Assembly: GCA_905331475.1 (NCBI GenBank)
Contig: CAJNYU010002210.1
Location: forward strand, 186,564 to 250,563
DNA: 64,000 nucleotides
Source of the DNA: Rotaria socialis
Lineage: Eukaryota > Rotifera > Eurotatoria > Philodinida > Philodinidae
Direction of reading: 5' to 3'
Made by a program: the position numbers and the translations under genes. The notes under the pieces are model-generated. The model had not been told where the DNA came from and made no database searches. It saw only the letters and a program-made list of their open reading frames with translations. Positions 1 to 12,912 of the stretch are shown piece by piece (within the stretch, counting starts at the first letter, position 1; each line of letters starts with the position of its first letter).

Positions 1-640
1 TTTTTAAATTAAAAGTTTTCACAATAAAAATAATTGAAAAATTGAAACCTAAAAAAATCTAAAAATTTACTAAAATAAAAATTTTTAAAAAAATTTTAGT
101 TTAAAACTTAAGGAAAATTAAAAATTAATATCTAGAAAAATTTTAAAATTAAGATCTAAAAAAATTTTTAAAAATTGAATGCATAAAAGAAAAAGAAAAA
201 GAAATTTGAAATAATTTAATGATAAAAGAAAAAAAAATTAATTACAAAAATTGAAAAACTAAAAAAATTCTAATCTAGACATTTTTAAAAGAAATAAAAA
301 CTATGCATTTCACTGCTTGTAGTAGAATGACTTATGAACGAAAATGTGATAAACACTACTATTACTAAGTTTTATTGTTCGAGTGTAGCCAATTACAAAT
401 AAGGAGGAATAATTTGTAATTGGTCATTTATACCTACAACAGATCGTAGGATGCGATCACTAGGGCGCAGTTACGTTGATCTGAGTCATACTAAGCGTAG
501 TTTCTTATAGAAATCTTCACTACGATCAATGCGCCATAGTTACGCGTAACTGCGGCACAGTTGATAAAAAAGAGGCGACATGGGATATTATTTTTCTTCC
601 GTCGTGAAGGTGCTTCATTTTGTCAAGACGAGCAGTTGAT
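1..640. other. AT-rich non-coding stretch with small hairpins
   Basis: The first 300 bases are almost pure A/T with runs of A. A short hairpin lies at about 389-421 (arms ccaattacaaat / atttgtaattgg). At 455-565 the composition rises and carries inverted words such as gcgcagttacg and cgtaactgcggc, which looks like the remains of a palindromic repeat. No gene was seen. Confidence 0.5.
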
Positions 641-644
641 ATTT

Positions 645-962
645 TGATCTAGTTGAGATTGCGACATTTACCTTGATGAAGAAGGTCAATTAATTGTTGA
701 ATAGCTTGAAGATGTTTTTGTGCATATGTTAAACCACCAAGAGATTTTTTTATTTCTTAAAGAAGGTTTAAAATAGGGAAGATCTTTTCCATCGATGAAT
801 GATCAAACATTAGTATGTAAATGTTTAACTCAATCTAATTTTATTTGACGATTCTTTTCCATTCGTTCCGAAATTAAAAATGGTTTCAATTGTTGTCGAA
901 TTGCTTTAAGAGATAAATCAGAATTGATTAATAAATGTTCGAGAATAAGAATGATGACATTG
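645..962 (-). pseudogene. Degraded coding fragment, family not recognised
   Basis: Two stretches of the minus strand read as protein-like sequence in different frames. Bases 835-962 give about 43 residues including ILEHLLINSDLSLKAIRQQL and end in a stop. Bases 651-742 give LGGLTYAQKHLQAIQQLIDLL followed by HQGKCRNLN. Composition (Leu, Gln and Lys, helical spacing) is typical of real protein rather than chance translation of AT-rich DNA. The pieces are separated by frame breaks and there is no clear start codon, so this looks like a dead host gene copy. I do not recognise the family. Confidence 0.35.
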
Positions 963-1730
963 ATTAATACAAAGATTATATTTCATATTGAAATTAGAAA
1001 TAATAAAGTATTCAAATCAGTGGATTTGTATCGGAAAAAGTATTTCAGAAATATACAAAAATTCAGTATTTTTCAAAGTTGATCGATTATTTCGCGTTTA
1101 ATAAAAATGCTGAAAGTTCTGTACTATGGGGATTGTACCACAAATGAATCTCTATTGAATACACTATGCCATGACATCGAGCAATTCGACTTTTTTAAAA
1201 GTCGTGAGCACACGAATGCTGTAAAAAGCACAACTTTTTGTGTGGTTGATGATCATAGACGCCATATCTCAGAGTCGGACTTTTTAATTAACGCCATATT
1301 TTGTATGGTTAGATGCGTTCTTTTCATGAGGAATCTGAATATGTCCTCGAATTTTATTTTCGACCTTGTCTTAGTGTTGAAACATGTCGAAAACTAGATA
1401 TGAACAATTTTCAAGAAAAACGCTTTTTCACTGTAACTCGATTTTTTTTATTGTTTTCAGTATTATTCGACTTATCTCGGTGAAAACAAAAGTTTTTAAA
1501 AATTTTTTTATCAATATGCTTTGAATTTTGAGTTCTACAAGCTCTGAAAGTTTCATCGAAATCGGTCACCTCTTATTGTATCGGTGGTTGAGTTCATGTG
1601 GAGTCACCCAAATCTTATTCGTATAACTAATGTTCAGACCATTTTTATCGGATTATCAATAAAAAAAAGTATAATAGAAATATTAATCGACTTTTAACGA
1701 TATGTTTAAGAGCGACTTGTGAAATATAAA
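963..1730. other. Non-coding stretch, no gene seen
   Basis: A 96-codon open frame at 1107-1397 has no recognisable motif and is probably chance. Bases 1395-1640 resemble a dispersed repeat (phrases such as 'agctctgaaagtttcatcga'); a loosely similar stretch lies at 17150-17340. Confidence 0.4.
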
Positions 1731-2377
1731 TTTCTAGTATTTTACAGCAGCGAAAGTTTTTATGTAACTACACAATGTATATAAAGAGAGACTACCATTT
1801 TGACGAAATTTACTTCTGCAGAAAAACTGCAAAAGTAAATTCCGTATTGGCTAACTTTATANTTCGAAATCTCTAATAGTTTGATATTTTTTCACTGGGA
1901 ATATGAGAACTTCTATGCAACGTAATCATCAAATGATGTTCATTCACTTGATTTGTACATATCTAACTAAATTGATATTGATATCGACTATCTATTTAAT
2001 CAAAATAAATCCGGTGATCATTTCGCAACAAAAAAATGGTGATCAATTTCAACTTTTTTTGGTGATCAAAAGTCTATTTTCGCTATAACTGGCGAACGAT
2101 AGTATTTTTCTACTATACGAAGACGTGCTTGGACACTCGTTCTGTTGTTTTTCAACTATATCGATATAGGTGGAAAACAACAGAACGAGTGTCCAAGTAC
2201 GTCTTCGTGTAGTAGAAAAATAATATCGCTCGCTAGTTATATACAGTCGATACGTATATATTATACGAAGAATGGATAAAACATTCGTTGGTTGTGTATT
2301 TCGTCAAAATGGTAGTCTCTCTTTATATACATTGTGTAGTTACATAAAAACTTTCGCTGCTGTAAAATACTAGAAAT
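1731..2377. mobile_element. Foldback / MITE-like element with a nested palindrome
   Basis: Bases 1731-1809 (from tttctagtattttacagc to tttgacgaaat) recur inverted at 2298-2377, giving terminal arms of about 79 bp with very few differences. Inside lies a second palindrome, about 2083-2243, centred on aactatatcgatatagg, whose arms contain gacgtgcttggacactcg and its complement. A small hairpin at about 1807-1842 and three direct copies of ggtgatca at 2012-2070 are also internal. There is no transposase, so it would be non-autonomous. The word tattaatcgactt flanks the arms on both sides (1681-1693 and 2379-2391) but is not directly adjacent on the left, so I do not claim it as a target duplication. 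One ambiguous base is at 1861. Confidence 0.75.
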
Positions 2378-2391
2378 GTATTAATCGACTT

Positions 2392-3684
2392 ATTTTGAAT
2401 TTCTTCAAACATTAAAAAGCATTTGAATATTATCGTCGAAACATTCATTCCATCATCTTCAGACTTCATTCAATATTATGTTTGGACAATATCTACAAGT
2501 GATACTATTTAGCGATCTTGTCATTATATACCGCATGATATTCGATTGTTTTCTATTTTATTCCTTCTTCAATATCGTATGATATTGACTTTATGTCGTT
2601 GACATATGAAGTGTCGATGAATCAATTGTCAATCACTTTTCTCGTATAAACAAACGTGCCGAGAATTGTAGTTGATGAATCCAAACACAATTCCCTATAC
2701 ATATTCATATCTATGAGTTTATTGAAATACATTGTAATGAACACAAGAACGACTAACTGAATGGCGTTCAGTTATTAATAACATGTAGTCGAACTGTGAA
2801 GGCACACTTATTCAAAAAGTAATAGTAGATTGTAATCCTGTCTATTTCTTGATTGTTTAGTTAAACTAAAGACAAATTAATCTTTATGAAGTCAATGTAT
2901 TATTTTATTGTAATATCTAATTTTCTTCCGTAGTAATAACTTAAAGATGAGTTAGGAGAGGAATGAGTTGAGAATTAATTAAGAACGAACTATATATAGA
3001 ATAGATGAATGAAGAAAAAGAGTTTTAGAGCCAAATAAGAAAGATCCTCATCAAATAATAGAATCATCATTCAAATCATTTTTCAACAATATAATGTACA
3101 AAATACTTATCGAGTTATCCTTAAGACAATTATCTTTTATCTTTTCTAAAAAATTAAGTTCAATTTAAATAAAATTATCTTAACAATTTTTACATTTTAA
3201 TGTACATATTCGTACTATGTACCTCGAATCTTTAAGTGAATTGTCATAATTGTTCGAAGCAAAATATAGGCGATTTGGAAATAGAAGGGGGTGACTTCTT
3301 TTTTCTTCTTCTCAACAAATCAATATATTTCAGAATTTTTTATTTTATTCTAAGTAAGAAAGAGATTTATCAGTTGAATCTTTTATCTCATTGATTGGTT
3401 ATAATTAGGCGGTTTTCTGAAAAAAACTAGATACCATTTCTATAGAATTAAATTTTATCGTTTACAAAAATAATTCCTATGCAACAAAATTTTGAAAAAT
3501 TTGTTTTCTGAATAAAATAAAATCGATCTGATTAATCTACTGAGTATTAATGTTGATTACGAATCTTTGCTTTTAATTCTTTTTAGTTCAGTAGAAGATG
3601 ATTTATTTTCTAATAATAATAAAGTTTCAATGAACAAAAATCGTCACAAAAAAAAACTAAATAAGTTTACTAATGTATTTCGTA
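2392..3684. other. Non-coding stretch downstream of the NCOA5-like gene
   Basis: AT-rich sequence without a supported gene. It holds the presumed 3' flank of the minus-strand gene that ends at 3685. Confidence 0.4.
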
Positions 3685-5876
3685 TTACTTTCGGTTTTGT
3701 TGTTGAAAATTTGTTTGTTGATTAATCATGGAAGGCATTGTTGTTGTTCGACTGTTTAATTGCGAATATGCTTGAAAAATAGCAGCTGCTGCATCAGCTG
3801 CTGCTGCTGAATTTGGCATTGTTTGATAAAGATTTTGATTTATCATTGACGTTGACGGATATGAATATTCAGATGATTTACCAACAATATCAGATTTAGT
3901 TACTTGTGTTGTTGTTTGTTTTAATGGAGATTTAATTAGTAAATTTTTATCATATGTGTCATATAAAGAATAGTTTGATGTAATAAATGAATTTTGATTT
4001 GTTGGTATCGATGATGATAGTGACGATGAATAATTAAACCCAGATGAAACGAGAGATGGACAATTTTGATTTGATTTTGAATAAGAATATGATAATGAAT
4101 TTTGATTTTCTTCTGATAGAATTTGATGTCCTGATGATTGTATTTGACATTGAAATCTTTGTTGATAATCATTTAAATCTTTTCTTTCGTCATTCAAATT
4201 AACATTTGATTTTGAAAGATTTTTATCTTCAATTTTAATTGTATTTGATAAAGAATCAACAGGATTTTTTATTGGTCGATTTTCAATATCAAATTCTTCT
4301 TTAGAATTAAAACACGAAGATTTTATTATATTTGTTGAAAGAATTTGACGAATCTGTTCAGCAATAGTTGAAGATAAATCAGATGGTAATATTGATTGAC
4401 CATCGCCTTTTTATTTTGAGAAAAAAACAACAATTTCAAGTCAATGTTTGAAAAAAAATCGAACTTTTAAATATTATTTACAAAGAGAATACTCGTCATG
4501 ATATCCAATGGAAAATAAAAATAAAAATTTATTCGGCGAGATTCTTTTCTGTAATACTCTTGATAAATTAAAGAGATTTTTCAAAGGTTTCAACTTTAAA
4601 ACAAACAATTCACACTTTCAATTGATTTTACTTAACAAATATTTTCATTCTAATAATATTTTAAATGATTAAAATTCATTGAAGATAAAGTGATGATCTT
4701 TCTTAGACGGAGACAAGAAAAAGTAAGAAAATTAACCTGTTTGATTATTTGTTTTAATATTTGCATATTGAATAGGTAGCGGTGGTAATGTTCCTGGAGG
4801 TAATGTCAACATTTTGGCTTTTTTTTCAAGTAAATAAACAAGTATACGATCAATTTCATCTAATGTTAATTGTCGTCCATCAGCTAAAAGACATAATAAC
4901 ATTGATAATGGTAATCTATCACCAATAGATAATGTTGAATCAATATATGAATTGGAATTTTCTTTATGTAAATTTTCTTTTGATTCAGAATAAACAATTG
5001 ATGGAAGATTTTCATTATTATAAGAATTTATTGGATCATTTCGAATACGTTCTTTATAAAAAGTAAAATTTGTTAAAACAATATGATAACCATCTTCTAA
5101 TGTTAAATTACGATGTTCTAAAAGCAGATTTTCTTTTTTCAAATAAATTTTAAATAAAAGAAAAAGAAAAAGAAAACCTTCTGTTTGTCCATGGAGAATA
5201 TGAAAAGATGCTGTACGTCGTTCTTCATGCATTGGCATTGCAATTATTCCATAAAGACATTGTTCATGTGTAGCATTTTCAATAGCTTGAGTTAATGTAA
5301 AATCTTCTCGAAGAAGTATTATCGATGTTACAAGACCATGACCAACAAGACGAGAAGATATTTCTTCAGCATAATTCCTATAGAAAATATTTTATCAAAA
5401 ATATTTTATTAGAAAAATAAATCAAAACCTTTGACGAGGATTAACAATAATTATTTGGCAATCTAATAATTGTCTTGAATTTTCAGGTCCTTGAAGAATT
5501 CTATAACATGATTGATCATGACGAGTGAAACAATCCATAGAATTATTATTTGTTGATCGGTTTACACGATTTGAGCATCTCGATGAAGATAAATATATAC
5601 GACGATCATCACCCATTGTAATTTCATTTGAATCTCTATTGAAAATTCAATATCTTTCATATATTTTAACAAATATTTATACTGATTATTTATCTCAAGA
5701 ATATGAAAATTTTTCTTTGAATTGATTTATCTAATAGTTGAAAATAATCATGTCATATCCAAGCATTTCAATAGTGGTGATTATCAGGGGTGGAATCCCT
5801 TTTTAAACTGTAAGAAAACAGAGCTTCGATAGTTTTAGAAGAATTATCTTATAAATAATATCGATAAAAATCTCAA

Positions 5877-5925
<49 letters not shown>

Positions 5926-7202
5926 AGAATATTTTCTTGATTATCTATAGAAAAACAAATTATAAAATAATATCTATCAAGACTCACAACATAGAAAAAA
6001 ATCAATAAGAATAAAATAATCCGAAAATTAATGTAAAAAAAATGCATTCTTATATCTTATTGACGAAAACATTTCTATGAAATTTATTATTTTCAAAAAT
6101 CTTTCTTTGGCAATAGATTAAAGTTATTTAATAAAGATGTCCATGAAGATAGAATAGAAAATTAGTTAAAGGATAGGGACGCATAAGGTGCCAGTTTTCG
6201 GCCATCGTCTGTTTCGATTTGTTTATAGCTCACTAGACGCAGCTATAAACAAATCGAAACAGAAGATGGCCGAAAACTGACACCTTATGCACCCCCGTCC
6301 TTTATTTTCAACAAAAACAAGTTCTGTTCCTCTATAATCTGAATACTCACCGATAAGTATTTGAATTATTATTATTGTTCAAAATAGATTTTTGCTGATG
6401 ATGATCATCCAAATGATTTTTTGAAGAATATCGTTTTCTTGGCGGTTCATAATTTGATGCTTGTCGATCATAATCAGAATGTCGACGAGATTTTCTTGAT
6501 GATTCTTCCTCAAAACTATTCAAAAGAAAAACGAAAAAAAAACGTCTTAAAATTATAAGAAATTATGAATTACGTTTTATATTCTTGAGAAGATCTTTCA
6601 GTCAACGATAATTTTCTATTTTTTGAGCTTGTATCCATCGCTGGTAAAACATCTAAATTAATTTAATAAAAAACAAAAAAGAACGTAATTTTTTCTTATT
6701 TCTGGAAAAATATTTTTACCAAGCTTATTTCCTCTGAGGATTAAGTTTGTTTGTCCTTCTTTAGTTAATGTTCGAGCATCTTCTATCCGATCATATTGTA
6801 CAAATAAATAATCTTTATAAACTCGAATATCTAAATTTAAATTTAAATTTAAAAAAATTCTTTAATAAAAATAAACGCAAATGAATAAAAACCTGAAACT
6901 TTGCCAAATGTTTTAAAAAAATTAAGTAATTCACTATCAGTTATATTATCCGTTGGAATATTTCCAACATAAACTTTTGCATCCAAGTTCGATCTGAAGG
7001 AATTTCTATTTGAAAGATAAAAGAAATTTCAAAGGAATTTAATTTACGTTCGTTGTGAATTTGAATAATCATTTGATCTTGTTAAATTTACTCTCTTTGG
7101 ATGATAATTTTCATTATCATCTTTACTATTTTCACGTAAAACAATTGTTGAAGATTTTAATGGTGTGAAAGATTTTTCACGATCACGACGAATATCAGAC
7201 AT
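3685..7202 (-). CDS. NCOA5: NCOA5-like nuclear receptor coactivator (RRM plus anticodon-binding-like domain)
   Basis: Eight exons joined in frame give about 726 residues: 7048-7202, 6893-6993, 6720-6830, 6574-6652, 6351-6515, 5429-5635, 4737-5377, 3685-4406. The start is the ATG at 7202 (MSDIRRDREK). An RRM-type domain covers exons 2-3 (AKVYVGNIPTDNITDSELL then IRVYKDYLFVQYDRIEDA). Exon 5 is Arg/Ser/His-rich. Exons 6-7 carry the NCOA5-type domain related to class II tRNA-synthetase anticodon-binding folds (DCQIIIVNPRQR, HGLVTSIILLRED, IIAMPMHEERRTASFHILHG), then SMLLCLLADGRQLTLDEIDR, matching the NCOA5 segment that follows this domain. The C-terminus is Ser/Asn/Gln-rich with an Ala run, low complexity as in the vertebrate protein. 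NCOA5 is a nuclear coregulator of nuclear receptors in vertebrates; a role here is inference. Intron 5 (about 715 bp) is far longer than the others and holds an (AT)n tract and a MITE. Confidence 0.85.
5878..5922. repeat. (AT)n microsatellite
   Basis: About 22 consecutive AT units inside intron 5 of the NCOA5-like gene. Confidence 0.9.
6169..6305. mobile_element. Palindromic MITE in an intron
   Basis: A nearly perfect inverted repeat: left arm about 6169-6230 (aaggatagggacgcataagg ... tttatagct) and right arm about 6239-6305 (agctataaacaaatcgaaac ... cgtcctt), with a loop of about ten bases. It is flanked by TA on each side (gtTAaagga ... tccttTAttt), which would fit the TA duplication of Tc1/mariner-type elements, though TA is self-complementary and is weak proof. 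It sits in intron 5 of the NCOA5-like gene and explains part of that intron's length. Confidence 0.75.
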
Positions 7203-9027
7203 TGTTAACAAATTAAATTAAATCAGAAACCAAAAATAATCAATATCGATTCATTAAATTTTACTAACGATTTTATTTTGATTTCACGATAAATCACTTT
7301 CTATAAGGTTTTATTTTTAATCCTTAAACAAATAAAAATACCCATAAAACAAAAAATACTAATCGAAAATTTTCAATTAATTTTTTGTTTTATTTTTATA
7401 ATCGACTATTTAAATGCATAGATATGTTGATTATCCGAACTAGAAAACATTAGAGAGATGTTTAAAGATGAATTTTATTGGTTATAGATTATCTTCAAAA
7501 TTGACTTTTATTTCTAAGCAAATTAAGTCATATATCAAAGTACATTTCATAATCACATAACTATTTATTCAAGAGACTAAAACGCCAAGATTAATTAAAT
7601 TGAAAAACAAGGAAAAAGCACGTTTTAGTTGATTTGTCCATGAAAACTAAAACTAAAACTATATTGTTATGCAAAACACAAACTATAAATACAGGTTTTT
7701 CAACAAACATCACATAATTGTAATCGAATTTTTTCACAAAGTAGACATTGACTACTCTACATAATTTTATTTGAGTCGAATTGAAAACATCTATGCAGTT
7801 TTTGATTGCTATTTTTTTAATCGATACTTATTGATATACTTGAAATGGTGGTTCATCAATCAAGAAAGTGGTTCAACAAGAGTAAAAACGAACGAGAAAC
7901 AAAATATCATAATGATCAATTCTGATAGCAAAAACGAAAAATATGACAATTTAATTTAATTTTAACAATAATAATAGTCTCTCATATTTAAACGAATCAT
8001 ATAAATCGACGTTTGTATATCATATTTCAATTTTTATTAACTAAAATCAGTAATATCATACTTGAAAAATCTAGGCATGATCTAAAGAAGAAATTTCTAA
8101 TCTCGTAAGTTTCAAGCTCATTGCTTGACTACTTACAAAAGACTGTAGTAAACTGTTGGTGATCAATGCCGCTCTCAGTTTATATTTCAATAGCACAAAT
8201 AAAAACGAAATTTCATCTTTTATTGTAAAACCTGTAGTTAAAGTCGAAACCTCGTTTCAAAATAACAGACTTTTTTATGCTTATAAAATCTTACTGATGA
8301 AAATGTTTTTAAATCTTTGATGGATCTCTTATAAAACATCGATGACAATCTGTTTCTATGATGATATTTATTAATTATTAGATATATCCTAGTTAAATTA
8401 ATTAACAATATGTCAAAATAGACATTGAATTTTCATGAAAATCAATCAGCGTGGTCTCTTCAAATGTGTAATAATTATAAATGTTATCTATCTATAAAAT
8501 AATACATTACTGATAGTGACGCATCATTTCATTGTATTTTAAATTCGAAAGACATATTCAAATTTTACAAAAATGGAAATTATCCACGATAGAATTTATT
8601 TAAAAAATATTCTATCAGATATAGCGAATTTGAAAAAAAATATCACCAATAGTTTTGATAAAAGAACAAAAATAGACAGGCATTTTTTCATATGTTTTCA
8701 TATAAACAGATAGCGAACTAAAGTGTATATGAAAATCATAAAATCTTCTCTCCATAATATATAGTAAATAAGTCAAATAAAATGATTTATTTATTTTCTC
8801 TTAATAAATTAATAGATAGTTTTCCTTTTTTTTATTAATCTGATGATAGTTATAGAAAAGTAAAACAAACATTAATCTTTCTTTTCCATTGAGTAAAGTA
8901 AAATAAAAAATATTTCGAAAAAATTGATCTAAATTATTATGAACATATGATAGAATTTTGTCGCATCAAATATCTTCTAGTTTATCGTTTGAAAAATAAT
9001 CAACAGGAAAAAAACCGAAGATTTTGA
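7203..9027. other. Intergenic, no gene seen
   Basis: AT-rich. The first few hundred bases are the presumed promoter of the NCOA5-like gene. A 62-codon open frame at 7771-7959 has no coding character. Confidence 0.4.
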
Positions 9028-9260
9028 GACAAAACCAAGGGGGAAACAGCGGACTTTCGAACTTGAAGTTACTTTGAGCTACTTTAAGCTATTTCAAGTA
9101 ATTTACTTTCACCTACTTTTCAACTTCACATTTACTTGAAGTTATCTGAAGTTACTTGTTCTAACTTTGTGCTACTAGAGTGATACTTTTAGCTACTTCA
9201 AGTAGTGTACTTTGACGTACTTTTGTACTTCAAGTCCGCTGTTTCCCCCTTGGACAAAAC
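9028..9260. mobile_element. hAT-type MITE with 8-bp target-site duplication
   Basis: The element proper is 9036-9252 (217 bp). It begins CAAGGGGGAAACAGCGG and ends with the exact complement CCGCTGTTTCCCCCTTG. It is flanked on both sides by gacaaaac (9028-9035 and 9253-9260), a perfect 8-bp direct repeat, as made by hAT-superfamily transposases. The interior is built from degenerate units of the form acttcaagtaactt in both orientations. No open frame is present, so it needs a transposase from elsewhere. The intact duplication and near-perfect ends suggest a fairly recent insertion. Confidence 0.9.
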
Positions 9261-9481
9261 ATTAAAATTTGATAGAAGAATAAATATTTTCTTTAATAAT
9301 ATGAAAATACTTTTTGCTTTAGAATTTATGATAACATATGTTGCATTTTTCTTTTTTCATTATTCGTCAATTATGATTCATATGAAAAGTAAACTTATCG
9401 GTTTTTAGTTATTCTTCGTATTTTAATAAAGGTAAGAAAGTAAAGATAGACGGACAGACGAATAAAACATAAGAATATTAT

Positions 9482-10321
9482 ATGGCAACAAAAACAAATA
9501 GAAATAATCTGAAATGTTATATCTGTGGAAAAATGTTCACAAATGCAACGGTTCTTACACCTTGTGGTCATTCGTTTGATCGTCAATGTATTCTTCAATA
9601 TAAATATTGCCCAATAGAACTTTGTAATACTCCTGTATTTGAATATTACTTATCAGAAAATAATTATAATCAATCAACAGAAAATATTTATGAAATATTT
9701 CTATTAGATACAAGTACATCTATGTGGTATTCAGATTCTTTTACTGGCCTTTTTGGTACAAGTAGATTTCAGATAGCAATTAAATTTCTCGAACATGTTT
9801 TTCAACACAGGTTTGTCTTCATTTATTTTAAAAACTAGAATATTTATTTAATTGCATTTAGATGGAATTCATTAACAAATCAAATCTCATTAATAACATT
9901 TGATAAATATCCGATCGAACATTTTTCATTTGAAACTATTCGTCAACATCATTTAGAAATTCTTGAAAAACTTCAACCAAATGGTTCACAAACATGTTTA
10001 TTTGACGCATTGAAATTCTCATTAGAAAAATTTGAAAAATTAAATGAAATTCTCAATCGTTCGACAAGACAATCAATTTACGTTCTTAGTGATGGTGCTG
10101 ATAATTTTAATTCAAGTGGAAATCAAAAACATTATATTAAATTTATTAAAGAATATAGTAAAAAATTAAATATTCGTGGAAATATAATTCAAGTTGGCGA
10201 CAAAAATTTATCGTATACAAAGAATCTTTGTCAAGATATTAATTATCAATTTCATCATTTTAATAGTTATAATACGGAAGAATCTATTAATTCATATTTA
10301 TTATCATCAAATATTCATTAA
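9482..10321 (+). CDS. RING/U-box-like plus von Willebrand A domain protein
   Basis: Two exons, 9482-9810 and 9862-10321, with a 51-bp GT-AG intron; the junction codes CAC AG|A TGG. The product is 262 residues. The N-terminus (residues 12-48) is a zinc-finger of RING/U-box type: CYIC, then PCGHSFDRQC, then CP and C. Residues from about 65 form a von Willebrand A domain with a metal-ion-dependent adhesion site: DTSTS (DxSxS), a Thr in GSQTCLFDAL, and an Asp in LSDGADNF. There is no signal peptide, so it is probably intracellular and perhaps a ubiquitin ligase like other RING-VWA proteins (copine/RGLG-type logic); that role is inference. The RING ligand pattern is incomplete, so a degenerate U-box is possible. 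A poly(A) signal AATAAA lies about 85 bases past the stop. Confidence 0.8.
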
Positions 10322-12276
10322 AATAATATTTCAACTAGAGAATCACTAGAAAGTGTTATGTCTGTATAACATCAGTTCTATTCATTTTTTTGCTTTTATT
10401 TTTCCGAATAAATATTTTATTAAATAATCGTTATCTTCTATTTTTGCATTCATCATATTCTTAACAGATCTGTAATTTATCTAAAATAAATTCTTTCATA
10501 TGCAATCAAATTAAAATATATATTTAGTCGCTTTGTTGAAAAAAACTGCCAACAAAAATAAATTATAGAATATTTCAAATTCAAAACTTAAAATTTTTTT
10601 TCTAAGTTACATTTATTAAAGCAATAACTGAAATAAAACTTAATCTAATTTCCTCATATTATATATTAAGATAATTTCCTAGGTTGAAGTGTGAAACAAG
10701 AATTATTGTTCTATGCAAAATAAAATGGTACATTCAAAGTAGACAAAAAAACGATAATAACCTTTTCTATCTGAATTTGAAAATTTCCTTGTTTGATAAC
10801 ATTTTTTGTTTTCTGCTTATAAGCTATCTCGTGTATAACGAACTGTTTTAATCTTTATCTTATTTTTCATTATGTAAAAATGAATTCTAATACAAAACAA
10901 TGTTGCAAAAAATATGATCTGCTTAGTAATTTATTATCACCAATATTCGTAATATTAAAAAGACTTCTATCTTCGATTTATTTAAATATTGTTCGACATA
11001 GTAGCATGCTGATTTGATTATCAGATTTTTAAATATTAAATAGACTCTTTTGAATTCTGAAATTAAATAGAATAAATATTTTTGTTTTGAAACTTAAATC
11101 TTTCACCCGTTTCGATTGACCTTTAGTACTGATAGAAAAAAATGTGTGACATATACTTCTAACTATGACAACTAAATATAAATTCAATCAGGAAAAACTA
11201 CAGGATAGTGTCGACAAATTGAAAACTTACAACTGAATTGACGTTCATATCTCGATATATTTGAAAATAAAATTTCCATTAATTTTCAATGCACCAATAG
11301 ACTAATAGAGATAGATGGAATTTGAAATATTTAAAATAAATATTTGCGATGAATAGAACGATTACTTTATATTTGAAGATCATGACATAGAAGAGCTTTT
11401 TGTTTTCGTAATTATTTATAAATTATGAATAAATATTCTTCAATAGAATAATAGATTCATATTTTGACATAGCAAATCAATTCGAAATATTTTGTACAAC
11501 TTTATTCAAGGTATCAGCATAGAAAAGTATAATAGTCACTGTTTCTATTGAATTACACAATAGAAAGCTGTAATTTTTCACTGATTATCATCTGATATTA
11601 GAAGACGTTGGAAGACAATCTCTACGATATATTTTCGGGAGAAAACTAGAGTGAATTTTAAAGTAAATTAATTATCTTGAACAATTTTCTTAGTGAAAAA
11701 AATACACCAATTCAACATGATTTATTGAGTCAAAAATCGCGTTCTATGATAATGCATTGCATAGAACTAATTCAAGTACATTAAATAATATTAAAAACGA
11801 CCCATCTTTCATACAACAATAGATTGCTGTGAAATTTAAAAATCAAATTCTCTAAAAATTCAACAAATCTTTTGATTAGATTTTCGGAGAGAATTGACAA
11901 CTTTGACATCTAGATAAGATTTCCTTAGCTTTTATATGATATTATTCATTTAAAATTAAAATAAAAGAAAGTGTTACTCTTCATAGGAGCAACAGACTGA
12001 ATTTTGAATCAATGAAATTAACTTCTGATTCTTAATGTATAAACAAAGTTGTCTTTGATTAAATCCTAGTTGAGAACTTTTTTGATACAATGAAAGAAAA
12101 TCTAGAAATATTTCGATGTTATCCGATATTTATTCAATAAATCTGATGTATTACTGATTAATAATTTGATGACAATGAGATTTCCAGAGAGAAAAAAACC
12201 TTACACAAAAAACCGAAAAACAAAACCAAAAACTACATAAACATTAACGATGATGGTAATGATGTTGATAATAATA
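10322..12276. other. Long intergenic stretch, no gene seen
   Basis: Nearly 2 kb of AT-rich DNA between two convergent genes. No open frame with coding character, hairpin or repeat family stood out. Confidence 0.4.
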
Positions 12277-12912
12277 TTAATTTCCATTTGTTGAAGCAGG
12301 TACATATTTTTGTCCATTATTAATATATCGTTCATATGCTGAATAACGACCCGCAATAAATGCCGAAATAGGTAACGAACCATAAACAAACACAATAGCT
12401 GAAATCATAGCACGTGACGAATAAGAATTAAGTTGTGCAGTAGATCCATAATCAAAAAGACCAGCTGTCATTAAAACACATGCGACAAAGTATAACATTG
12501 GAATAAGAAATCGTCGATCACTTGTCTTAAACATTTCCCATATTGAAAATATTCCACCAATTAATAAACTTATCAAACCGAATGAACATAAGAAAAATGT
12601 TGTTGTCATAAGTTCCCATGTGCACGACACTTTATCAAATGATGTACACGACATTAATAAACCCTTAAACGTTTTATAAAAATATAAAAAATTTTAAATT
12701 AGATAAAGCAAGAAGCTTACTTTCCATCCCAAACCAGATTTATAATTAATATAAGTTCCATTTTCTGTTGAAATAGACATATCTGGTCGTGGTGGAAGTG
12801 ATACCTTAGTCCAATAATTAGTTGTCAATGCAATAACACCAAGTACAAAACCAACAAAAGCAAATACAGTGACAATCAAAGTCATTCTCCGAAATAATGG
12901 ATCTAGTGACAT
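12277..12912 (-). CDS. Claudin/PMP22-like four-transmembrane protein
   Basis: Two exons, 12721-12912 and 12277-12663, with a 57-bp intron in phase 0, give 192 residues. Four hydrophobic segments are visible: about residues 11-30, 78-98, 108-128 and 142-162. The first extracellular loop holds NYW (TTNYWTKVSLPP), the hallmark of the claudin/PMP22/EMP superfamily, followed by GLGWKGLLMSC in the place of the family's GLW-C-C signature, with a second Cys in KVSCTWEL. Family members sit in the plasma membrane at cell junctions or as channel accessory subunits. The short tail lacks an obvious PDZ ligand (ends ASTNGN). The exact subfamily cannot be told by eye. Confidence 0.75.

Noticed and set aside
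5844-6047. 67-codon frame rich in Ile and Tyr
   Set aside because: It is a translation of an AT microsatellite inside an intron.
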